DNA from: Patescibacteria group bacterium
GTDB taxonomy: Bacteria > Patescibacteriota > Minisyncoccia > Phycocordibacterales > PALSA-1337
DNA: 11,766 nt
Direction: 5' to 3'
Assembly (NCBI GenBank): GCA_028864955.1
Contig: JAGWLE010000012.1
Span: 1-11,766 of the forward strand
Part shown: positions 7,552-11,766 of the stretch, in pieces
Layout of the letters: every line of letters begins with the position of its first letter
How positions within the stretch are numbered: position 1 is the first letter of the stretch
Notes under the pieces: generated by a model
What the model saw: only the letters and a program-made list of their open reading frames with translations
The model's database searches: none
Told to the model about the DNA's origin: nothing
Program-made: the position numbers and the translations under genes

Positions 7552-7890
7552 TTATTGCCCGGATGCTGAAATGATTTCTTCGGTTTTTCTCACCTGGCCC
7601 ATTCGAGGGAAAACCGTTTTCATGGGAAAATCGTGCTCCTCTTTGCTGCGTGCTGCGCACGCGTCTTCAGCGAAGATCTGTTGATAGCCGTATTCATAAG
7701 CAAAACGTGCGGTGCTTTCGACTTCGATGTTCGTGGAAATTCCGCAAAGTACAATCGTCCTTACACCTCGTCTGCGTAACTGCATATCAAGTTCGGTGCC
7801 ATAGAAAGCGCCCCACTGGCGCGATGATCTGTCGGCATTCCATTCTGCTGGCATATCAACTAGGCCTTTCTGCAAATCAATAACAACCAA
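7552..7890 (-). pseudogene. Isochorismatase-family hydrolase, internally deleted
   Basis: The open frame gives 112 residues from a TTG at 7888-7890. The start ([14 protein letters not shown]) is the first strand of the isochorismatase/nicotinamidase-like fold with its catalytic Asp. After only a handful of residues it jumps to [19 protein letters not shown], then [30 protein letters not shown] and [13 protein letters not shown], which match the C-terminal half of the family closely. About 60 residues between, normally holding the second and third strands and the catalytic Lys ('TKR.WGAF'), are absent; the aligned position here is SSRQWGAF. No ATG or ribosome binding site precedes the frame. 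I infer a decayed, inactive copy. It ends tail-to-tail with the Cys-rich gene. Family certain, activity doubtful. Confidence 0.75.
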
Positions 7891-7947
7891 GGCTGGAAGC
7901 TCCTCACCCCTATAGGTAAACCTTCAGGTAAAAGTGGTGCAATTCCG

Positions 7948-8124
7948 ATGAAGGAAGTTGAATACTGGGGATTGGTCGCCATTGTCGGAACAAAGCAGAT
8001 CAAAGTACGGGCGGTTCTCCGCAGAGTTGGTGATGGCAATATTACGTTTTGGAGCGTGATGCCCTATTCGAAAATCAAGGACGGCAAGCAGCGAATGTTC
8101 ATGGAAGGAATAGAGGACGAATAG
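7948..8124 (+). CDS. Short ORF, probable C-terminal fragment of a nuclease/toxin-like protein
   Basis: 58 codons from ATG 7948; the frame is open back to a TAG at 7861. The peptide has a strong beta-strand pattern (EYWGLVAIVGTKQIKVRAVL, then VGDGNITFWSVMPYS) and ends EGIEDE-stop. The 'YW.LVAI...IKV.VR.VG.GN..FWSV.P' layout resembles, from memory, the C-terminal part of phage- and mobile-element-borne proteins with a BECR (Barnase-EndoU-ColicinE5-RelE) nuclease fold. I cannot confirm this. The N-terminal part of such a protein is missing; the sequence upstream belongs to the broken isochorismatase gene on the other strand. No Shine-Dalgarno precedes the ATG. The opposite-strand frame here looks like a shadow. 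Most likely a remnant. Confidence 0.4.
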   Translation: MKEVEYWGLVAIVGTKQIKVRAVLRRVGDGNITFWSVMPYSKIKDGKQRMFMEGIEDE

Positions 8125-8127
8125 CAA

Positions 8128-8154
8128 AAATACCGCCCGAAAGCGGTACCTTTG
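8128..8154. terminator. Weak hairpin, possible bidirectional terminator
   Basis: TACCGC (8131-8136) pairs with GCGGTA (8143-8148) around CCGAAA. AAAAA lies before and CCTTTGTT after, so it could end the short plus-strand ORF or, read leftward with its U-run, minus-strand transcripts from the right. Confidence 0.4.
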
Positions 8155-8157
8155 TTA

Positions 8158-8238
8158 TGCCTGCCTTCAGCTTAGGTAATCCTTAGCTGAACGGGGCTTA
8201 CGCCCACAGGCACGTATGTAATGTAGCATATACTACAT
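8158..8238. repeat. Cluster of inverted repeats folding as a three-way junction plus one hairpin
   Basis: TGCCTG (8158-8163) pairs with CAGGCA (8207-8212) and encloses two arms: TTCAGCTTAGG (8166-8176) with CCTTAGCTGAA (8181-8191), mismatched only at one T-T, and GGGC (8194-8197) with GCCC (8202-8205). Next to it ATGTAG (8221-8226) pairs with CTACAT (8233-8238). The gap between the flanking gene remnants holds nothing else. No known riboswitch, ribozyme or attC consensus was recognised. It may be a mobile-repeat end, a nested terminator, or an RNA structure. Confidence 0.5.
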
Positions 8239-8261
8239 GGGACGCAAGGTGTACTGTAAAC

Positions 8262-8369
8262 TTACTTATTGGCACAGAAAATATCTAACAATTGCTCTGC
8301 AGCCTTAGGAATATTGTTCTCAATCGATTCTCTTTGATTCATATATTTACTTAATCTTTCTACCCACAT
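8262..8369 (-). CDS. Tiny ORF overlapping the methyltransferase 3' end
   Basis: 35 codons from ATG 8367-8369 (or 26 codons from ATG 8340-8342), in a different frame from the methyltransferase and overlapping its last 23 bases. The peptide is amphipathic and helix-like (VERLSKYMNQRESIENNIPK, then AAEQLLDIFCANK). Composition looks protein-like, and the frame is open a little further upstream to a TAA. No Shine-Dalgarno is visible. It could be translated by coupling, or be the displaced tail of another gene brought in by the same event that shortened the methyltransferase. I do not recognise it. Confidence 0.3.
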   Translation of the reverse strand: MWVERLSKYMNQRESIENNIPKAAEQLLDIFCANK

Positions 8370-8826
8370 ATCTAACCAGGGTCTTTATTTCATCTTTATA
8401 GGTTTCTCCCGTATTTGTTATGGTCGCTAAAATTCCATAAGATTTAAGAATACGGTGTATGTCCTCAAAAACTTTTCTTGTGGTTTCCTTGTCAAAATAA
8501 TGCAGGGCCATATGGGAATAAACCACATCGAATGTTTCATCTGGAAATGGCAAACCATTAGCAGTGTCGATGTTAACGAATTTGACGTTATCAACTTTTG
8601 ACTTGGCACTTTCCAAGGCTTGACCAGAGTAATCCGTAGCGGTCACAGTATATCCTAAAGACTGAAAATAGTTAGCATCACCTCCTTGACCGGTGCCAAT
8701 TTCCAAAATATTTCCTGTCCGAGGAAAAAATTTAACTACTTGTACAGAAAATATACTTGCCTTATCAGCCCAATCTTTTCGGCTGTAATCGTTTGTATGT
8801 TTTTTGTCCCAATATTCTCTGGTCAT
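8347..8826 (-). CDS. Class I SAM-dependent methyltransferase, apparently shortened
   Basis: 159 residues. SAM-binding motif I is intact (NILEIGTGQGGD, 39-50), followed by the acidic ATDYS at the end of strand 2, NIDTANGLPFPDETFDVVYSH at strand 4 and HRILKSYGILATITNT at strand 5. In the relatives I remember (starting 'REYWDKKH...YSR.DW'), strand 5 is followed by about 50 residues before the C-terminal 'GETYKD...HNLIRFIG'. Here TITNT runs directly into GETYKDEIKTLVRYVGRK, so an in-frame internal deletion is likely. The removed part usually holds strand 6-7 elements, so activity is doubtful though SAM binding may remain. It is the last gene of a minus-strand operon, three bases after the MBL-fold gene; AGAAAG within that gene's end could serve as ribosome binding site. 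Substrate unknown. Confidence 0.7.
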   Translation of the reverse strand: MTREYWDKKHTNDYSRKDWADKASIFSVQVVKFFPRTGNILEIGTGQGGDANYFQSLGYTVTATDYSGQALESAKSKVDNVKFVNIDTANGLPFPDETFDVVYSHMALHYFDKETTRKVFEDIHRILKSYGILATITNTGETYKDEIKTLVRYVGRKIK

Positions 8827-8829
8827 GTT

Positions 8830-9471
8830 TTAAAATTCTTTCTCATCTCCCTCATTCATAACGGTGAATTCAATACCATTTTCGGTCAAAATCTTCTCCG
8901 GTATTTTATGAGAACCTCCGATACGATCTTTTTGAAGCATTCCGTCATGAACGGGAAAAACCTTCTTAGGTTTTATGGATAGAGCATATCGAATAGCATC
9001 TGGGATTTTGCACCACGGACCTGCAATGGGTAGCGCCAGAGTGTCAACCGCTTTTCCAGGATTGGCATAAGAGTCACCTGGATAGAAAAATTTATTATCA
9101 ATAAAATAGGCGGTATTTTTTACTTGCCCAACTTCCTCAAAAATCTCTTCGTGTCTAGAATCAAAAGCTTCGAGCAGAACTTCATTGATTTGCCTCGAAT
9201 CCCTTCCTTCCAGAAGTTCATAGGGTAAACCTTCCTGGTCCAAGATCTTAGCGACTCCGGAATTTGTTAAGACTTTTGCCTCAGGATTGTTTAAAAGCAC
9301 CTCTTTCAGTGAACCGATGTACAAATGATCAGAGTGTTCGTGAGTTATTAAAATGATATCAATACCTTTGATTGAATTTTGACTAACAGAAAAAGCGCCT
9401 GGGTCGGTAAGGATAGTTAAATTATTTGTTTGTATTAAAAGGCAACAATGCCCAATCTTTTTTATTTTCAT
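8830..9471 (-). CDS. MBL-fold metal-dependent hydrolase (UlaG-like)
   Basis: 213 residues. Metallo-beta-lactamase fold: ILTDPG early, then the zinc motif THEHSDH (H44, H46, D48, H49), H107 in DSRHEE, D133 in PGDS and H175 in FPVHDG, which together supply the usual two-metal ligand set. The short size and order fit the UlaG-like/L-ascorbate-lactonase-like branch, whose members hydrolyse varied substrates; none can be named here. It overlaps the NIF3-like gene upstream by four bases (ATGA) and precedes the methyltransferase by three, so the three are almost surely one operon with translational coupling. Confidence 0.85.
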   Translation of the reverse strand: MKIKKIGHCCLLIQTNNLTILTDPGAFSVSQNSIKGIDIILITHEHSDHLYIGSLKEVLLNNPEAKVLTNSGVAKILDQEGLPYELLEGRDSRQINEVLLEAFDSRHEEIFEEVGQVKNTAYFIDNKFFYPGDSYANPGKAVDTLALPIAGPWCKIPDAIRYALSIKPKKVFPVHDGMLQKDRIGGSHKIPEKILTENGIEFTVMNEGDEKEF

Positions 9472-9827
9472 ATATTTTCTAAAGGATAGATATCCAAAGC
9501 AACTTCATCATATGGATGAGCTGCTTTGATGGCTTTTATTACATCTTGAAGTTTTTCTCTTGGGCAGACTGTTTCGATTCTTTCTTCCGAAACTTCTTCA
9601 AATTTTCCAACTTCTCCTATATGAGGATTAGCCCCTTGTTCCGGCTTAAATCTCCCAATTCCTTTTGAAGAGAAAGTGCAAAAGCTGTAATTGCCAATTT
9701 TACCTGCTCCCGCATTACCCATAGCTTCACGAACAATATCCGTGTGAGTCTCGGGTACGAACACTGTGATTTTAACATTTTCTGATTTCATTTGTTTTTG
9801 AGGAAATATATGACCCGTCTTTGTCAC
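9468..9827 (-). CDS. NIF3/YqfO-type dimeric alpha-beta barrel protein (COG3323-like)
   Basis: 119 residues. The domain spans about 17-116: VKITVFVPETHTDIVREAMG, AGAGKIGNYSFCTFSSKGIG, then FKPEQGANPHIGEVG, EERIETVCP and AAHPYDEVALDIYPL. This is the ferredoxin-like, PII/CutA-resembling unit inserted in YqfO/NIF3 proteins and found alone as COG3323. It is thought to bind a small ligand or metal; its function is unknown. The frame opens at GTG 9825-9827, with GGAAG six bases upstream as a fair ribosome binding site; ATG at 9789-9791 would start just before the domain but has no such site. First gene of the three-gene minus-strand operon. Confidence 0.82.
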   Translation of the reverse strand: MTKTGHIFPQKQMKSENVKITVFVPETHTDIVREAMGNAGAGKIGNYSFCTFSSKGIGRFKPEQGANPHIGEVGKFEEVSEERIETVCPREKLQDVIKAIKAAHPYDEVALDIYPLENI

Positions 9828-9908
9828 TCGATACTTCCTACCTTGGCTGGCCGTCTCGAGCTAGAACCGTGGTCGGTCAAGCCCAGATTGACAGAATTTA
9901 GTAGTTTC

Positions 9909-9914
9909 ATGATA
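9909..9914 (-). promoter_or_regulatory. Possible -10 (TGC-TATCAT) of the NIF3-MBL-methyltransferase operon
   Basis: On the minus strand TGCTATCAT is an extended -10 about 80 nt before the GTG start. The -35 region is poor. It is the best promoter candidate between 9828 and 10060 in that direction. Confidence 0.3.
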
Positions 9915-9942
9915 GCACAACGACGCGTCTTGAGCGCATATA

Positions 9943-10001
9943 AAAAGTGACAAAAGTGACACGGGATAAGGGTGGTAAGGTTACGTGTAACTGTAACTTT
10001 T
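9943..10001. repeat. Tandem 9-bp direct repeat with an inverted near-copy
   Basis: AAAAGTGAC occurs twice back to back (9943-9951, 9952-9960). GTAACTTTT at 9993-10001 is its reverse complement with one mismatch, and GTTAC/GTAAC arms lie between (9980-9997). The layout, 66-125 bases upstream of the -35 at 10067, resembles operator or iteron-like protein-binding sites. Confidence 0.4.
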
Positions 10002-10066
10002 ATATCCTATATGTGGCTTAATAGAGCCGTTTTCGCCATATTTCACTAGACAAAGTGTAAAAATGC

Positions 10067-10094
10067 TTGACAAATAATATGAGTATACTATACT
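10067..10094 (+). promoter_or_regulatory. Strong sigma70-type promoter of the structured RNA region
   Basis: Perfect TTGACA (10067-10072), 16-bp spacer, TATACT (10089-10094, one mismatch to consensus; a second TATACT sits at 10084-10089). Transcription should start near 10101. It is the best promoter in the window and points rightward into DNA without a conventional gene. Confidence 0.75.
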
Positions 10095-10379
10095 TATCAT
10101 GTCAGGATGAGGTAGTGAGCTACAGTCTTGATGTGCTTAGGCACTTTTGTACATTGTCATCCGAGTCAGTTTAAGGAGCGAGCCATTGGCTTTCTCCTCG
10201 AGTTCTCGCGGTTTTCGGGGACGAGTTCCCCGCGTAGAGTGGGTCGGTCTGGTTACCCGGAAAATATCAAAACCAGGCTAAGTGAACGTAGGTTGCGAAC
10301 ATGTCCATAGAAAGAGGATGTCACGCATATAGTTCGCTTAAGAAGTTCTCTTCTTTACCTCCGAGGTTTGGTACATAAA

Positions 10380-10386
10380 TCGGAGG
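10380..10386 (+). promoter_or_regulatory. Shine-Dalgarno GGAGG buried in a hairpin
   Basis: GGAGG (10382-10386) is six bases before TTG 10393, the ideal distance. It is wholly paired in a perfect seven-base-pair stem, CCTCCGA (10358-10364) with TCGGAGG (10380-10386), across a 15-nt loop. If translated, the ORF would need this stem to open. Confidence 0.4.
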
Positions 10387-10392
10387 CGGACA

Positions 10393-10500
10393 TTGTTTAG
10401 AATGTATCTTGCTCGAATCCCTGAAAGAGAAAATCTGAAAGCAATATTTCAGGAAGGGATCGAGGACGAATCCATCGCGAGGATTCTTAAGGACTGGTAG
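10393..10500 (+). CDS. Possible 35-residue small protein inside the structured transcript
   Basis: TTG start chosen because GGAGG lies six bases upstream; ATG 10402 would give 32 residues without a placed ribosome binding site. The predicted peptide is charged and helical, e.g. ARIPERENLKAIFQEGIEDE, and ends ILKDW-stop. Codon content looks protein-like in this frame, yet the same bases also form hairpins (GAATCC/GGATTC), so the reading frame may be a by-product of RNA structure. The stop codon lies in the 5' arm of the next hairpin. Function unknown. The segment FQEGIEDE resembles the FMEGIEDE that ends the ORF at 7948-8124. Confidence 0.3.
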   Translation: MFRMYLARIPERENLKAIFQEGIEDESIARILKDW

Positions 10501-10637
10501 TTAGTGGCACGTTGCCCACCAGTTCCTTTGTTCAAGCTTTCGTGCGCATGAGGTTTGCCGCACGAGCCTTCCGGTAGACTCCGGGAAAGGTTAAAAAAGG
10601 ACATCAGGTGATGATCCCGCAAACCATCGGTTATTTG

Positions 10638-10687
10638 CCCTCGAGTAGCGTCACTTCCAATGACGATGACTCGAGGGTTTTCTTTTT
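10638..10687 (+). terminator. Strong intrinsic terminator of the structured RNA unit
   Basis: CCCTCGAGT (10638-10646) pairs perfectly with ACTCGAGGG (10669-10677); inside it CGTCA (10649-10653) pairs with TGACG (10661-10665). TTTTCTTTTT follows on the plus strand, while the left flank is not an A-run. It therefore ends rightward transcription, although it also abuts the stop codon of the convergent gene on the other strand. Confidence 0.88.
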
Positions 10688-11030
10688 ATAACTCCTCTGT
10701 CTCAATCGGAGTATCGCACATATCTACGACCATCGAATGAAACTCAACATCGAACCATTGCCAGAACATTTTTTGAGTCCTCTCCTTCGGCCACCAACTT
10801 CTGTTGAGGCTCCATCCAAGTAGTTCTTCATCGAATATCTCTCTCCAAATAGTATTGATATATGCTCTATCCTCTTTGGGAGTGTCGTGCTCTGGAATCA
10901 ACAGAACACGCTGATCTTTTTGGAAAACCTCATCAGTATATTCTCTGTCCGCGTCAGGTAAAGAATTCGCCCATTTGATATATGGCCTCTTTGGCTTGAT
11001 TATAGCTACTGTTCTATTGATGGTTAGCAT
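10686..11030 (-). CDS. Conserved protein of unknown function
   Basis: 114 residues, soluble. Distinct aromatic-rich signatures: TINRTVAIIKPKRPYIKWAN, DREYT, LIPEHD, then GWSLNRSWWPKERT, MFWQWFDVEFHSMVVDM and a DTPIETEEL tail. I recognise the pattern ('KPK.P...W.NSLP....T......D....LIPE', 'WWPK.R....F..WF....HS.V.D') from small conserved proteins in many bacteria that have no assigned function. It is the last gene of its operon, three bases after the NUDIX gene's stop. Nothing in the sequence suggests membrane location or a catalytic site. Confidence 0.75.
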   Translation of the reverse strand: MLTINRTVAIIKPKRPYIKWANSLPDADREYTDEVFQKDQRVLLIPEHDTPKEDRAYINTIWREIFDEELLGWSLNRSWWPKERTQKMFWQWFDVEFHSMVVDMCDTPIETEEL

Positions 11031-11033
11031 GGT

Positions 11034-11468
11034 TTACAAGACTTTCAAAACTCTCAAAGCACCCTCTCTGGGAAAAATGTTCTCTGTTTTTTCCAAATCA
11101 GACTTTCCCATCCAGACAATGTGATATTCATTTTTCTCATTTGAACGCTCTTTCTCCGGCCCGCTTAGTTTCGGAATACCGGAATAGCTATCTACAAGAA
11201 AATAATGGTGGCTCTGCTTCTGTCCGACATGAATAGTTGCCCAGTCAGGTACATCTATATTTTCGATAGAAAAAAGTGGTTTGCAAGAGTTGACCGTTAG
11301 ATCCAATTCCTCTTTAACTTCCCTCTTCAGCGCTTCTTCATTGGTTTCATCCTGCTCGATTCCACCTCCCGGAAATACAAAGTATTCATGGCCGGGCTTT
11401 ATCCTATGGAGCATGAGTACTTTTCCATTATTCACTAATATAGCTGTAGCACGATGTCTTACATTCAT
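11034..11468 (-). CDS. NUDIX hydrolase
   Basis: 144 residues. The Nudix box starts at G35 (GGIEQDETNEEALKREVKEE) and follows Gx5Ex7REUxEExGU: G35, E41, R49, E50, V51, E53, E54. The last Gly of the box is Asp56. The three metal-binding glutamates are intact, so pyrophosphohydrolase activity on a nucleoside diphosphate-linked compound is expected; the substrate is not readable. The N-terminal strand RHRATAILVNNGKVLMLHR and FVFPGGGIE fit MutT-like members. Its ATG overlaps the stop of the upstream lyase-like gene (ATGA), indicating translational coupling, and the next gene follows by three bases. Confidence 0.88.
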   Translation of the reverse strand: MNVRHRATAILVNNGKVLMLHRIKPGHEYFVFPGGGIEQDETNEEALKREVKEELDLTVNSCKPLFSIENIDVPDWATIHVGQKQSHHYFLVDSYSGIPKLSGPEKERSNEKNEYHIVWMGKSDLEKTENIFPREGALRVLKVL

Positions 11469-11766
11469 GGTATTTGCGGGAATGTAAATCTAAAATCTTT
11501 GAAATATATTTTCTCATCCTTATCTGGTGCCCATGTCAGATCATTTCCTCCAAAGAATACTGCAAACTTGAAGGCGTCTATCCCAAATGAATTATCGTTT
11601 CTAAACCGCAATGTCAGATTACAAACTTCTGCGCCATCGAACCAAGAAATTAAATTGCCGTCCTCCCTGCCGGGAGTGTTCATTTTTATGTATGTTTTGA
11701 TTATGTGCCACACACCTGGAGTTAGATACGTTCTATCCTCGAGATGAGATTTTAGGGTATTCCACT
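11465..11766 (-). CDS. Polysaccharide lyase family 14-like protein, C-terminal part (cut by window edge)
   Basis: The frame stays open from the stop at 11465 to the right edge, giving about 99 visible residues with no forced start; a GTG or ATG inside is not the real start because family-like sequence continues upstream (RTYLTPGVWHIIKTYIKMNT). Then follow TPGREDGNLISWFDG, LRFRNDNSFGID, FAVFFGGNDLTWAPDKDEKI and YFKDFRF. This matches the C-terminal beta-sandwich (jelly-roll) sheet of PL14-type polysaccharide lyases and relatives: 'pG.WH.ie.y..mNTPg..DG....W.DG' and 'FFGG....WAP..d..iyFd.f'. These act on uronic-acid polymers such as alginate or glucuronan; whether this one is catalytic cannot be judged without the N-terminal half. 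First visible gene of the operon, overlapping the NUDIX start by four bases. Confidence 0.7.
   Translation of the reverse strand, partial: WNTLKSHLEDRTYLTPGVWHIIKTYIKMNTPGREDGNLISWFDGAEVCNLTLRFRNDNSFGIDAFKFAVFFGGNDLTWAPDKDEKIYFKDFRFTFPQIP

Larger units (their letters stand above)
10101..10687 (+). ncRNA. Candidate large structured RNA (about 585 nt), unknown family
   Basis: The unit is framed by the promoter at 10067-10094 and an intrinsic terminator at 10638-10687. Short perfect hairpins fill it. At the 5' end GGATGA/TCATCC (10105-10110, 10157-10162) closes a three-way junction with GTAG/CTAC (10112, 10120) and GTGC/GCAC (10133, 10141). Then come AGGAG/CTCCT (10174, 10194), CGGGGA/TCCCCG (10216, 10227), CTGGTT/AACCAG (10249, 10271), AAGAAG/CTTCTT (10340, 10350), CCTCCGA/TCGGAGG (10358, 10380), GAATCC/GGATTC (10468, 10481), CTGGT/ACCAG (10494, 10518) with GGCA/TGCC inside, TCGTGCG/CGCACGA (10540, 10559), CCTTCCGG/CCGGGAAAGG (10567, 10581) and CATCA/TGATG (10602, 10609). 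Signatures of RNase P RNA, tmRNA, SRP RNA and 6S RNA were looked for and not found. Size recalls large ornate bacterial RNAs, but no family is claimed. A 60-codon open frame at 10128-10310 lacks a ribosome binding site and is probably incidental. Confidence 0.55.

Noticed and set aside
7924..8127. Minus-strand 67-codon ORF opposite the nuclease/toxin-like fragment
   Set aside because: The plus-strand frame has the better strand pattern and conserved-looking motifs; this one has no recognisable feature.
8158..8212. Purine-type riboswitch or integron attC site at the three-way junction
   Set aside because: Loop sequences and junction bases of purine riboswitches are absent, there is no gene downstream to control, and the attC core GTTRRRY/RYYYAAC pair is missing.
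10128..10310. 60-codon plus-strand ORF in the structured region, with a loosely transposase-like stretch (QFKERAIGFLLE)
   Set aside because: No ribosome binding site, no recognisable domain, Arg/Ser-rich second half, and its bases are used in perfect hairpins; treated as incidental to RNA structure.
10565..10617. GAGCC...GGTT hairpin followed by a second hairpin, resembling group II intron domains V and VI
   Set aside because: Loop is not GNRA, bulge position does not fit, no GUGYG 5' end at a sensible distance and no reverse transcriptase.
10101..10687. RNase P RNA, tmRNA, SRP RNA or 6S RNA
   Set aside because: The conserved GGAAAGTCC, tRNA-like T-arm with CCA end, GGAAGGAAGCA-type loop and 6S core were searched by eye on both strands and not found.

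Overview
The window looks like chromosomal DNA from a small-genome, ultra-small bacterium of the Candidate Phyla Radiation (Patescibacteria). This is inference from gene content: a cupin-type (archaeal-like) glucose-6-phosphate isomerase, a UppP lipid-phosphate phosphatase, a MurG-like glycosyltransferase, a type IV pseudopilin, and a Cys-rich protein that I remember from such genomes. Genes sit close together, several convergent pairs overlap, and TGA is used as an ordinary stop, so the code that reads UGA as Gly (SR1/Gracilibacteria) is excluded. No rRNA, tRNA, CRISPR array or complete insertion sequence was found.

Left block (1-6900) is visibly GC-rich. From left to right it holds a DoxX-like membrane protein (-), cupin phosphoglucose isomerase and a GT-B glycosyltransferase (+), undecaprenyl-diphosphatase UppP (+), a two-helix membrane protein (-), a PAP2/sphingomyelin-synthase-like phosphatase (-), a DUF1697 protein (+), and a pseudopilin fused to a second extracellular domain (-). 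The theme is sugar phosphate entry, glycosylation, lipid-carrier recycling and cell surface. Four of these genes have a -10 hexamer ending only 6-7 nt before the ATG and no Shine-Dalgarno, which points to leaderless mRNAs.

Middle block (6900-8260) begins with a self-contained Cys-rich protein gene that has its own promoter and strong terminator. It then turns into a graveyard: an internally deleted isochorismatase-family gene, a 58-codon fragment of a possible nuclease/toxin-type protein, and a cluster of inverted repeats that folds as a three-way junction.

Right block (8260-11766) is AT-richer and looks acquired. A minus-strand operon NIF3/YqfO-like - MBL-fold hydrolase - SAM methyltransferase (with an apparent internal deletion) is followed by an 850-base stretch with no convincing conventional protein gene. 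That stretch carries a promoter near the -35/-10 consensus, more than a dozen perfect or near-perfect hairpins, and a strong intrinsic terminator reading rightward. I read it as a roughly 585-nt structured RNA, possibly with a small ORF whose ribosome binding site is buried in a hairpin; it is the best candidate here for something undescribed. Beyond it a second minus-strand operon holds the C-terminal end of a polysaccharide-lyase-14-like protein (cut by the window edge), a NUDIX hydrolase and a conserved protein of unknown function.
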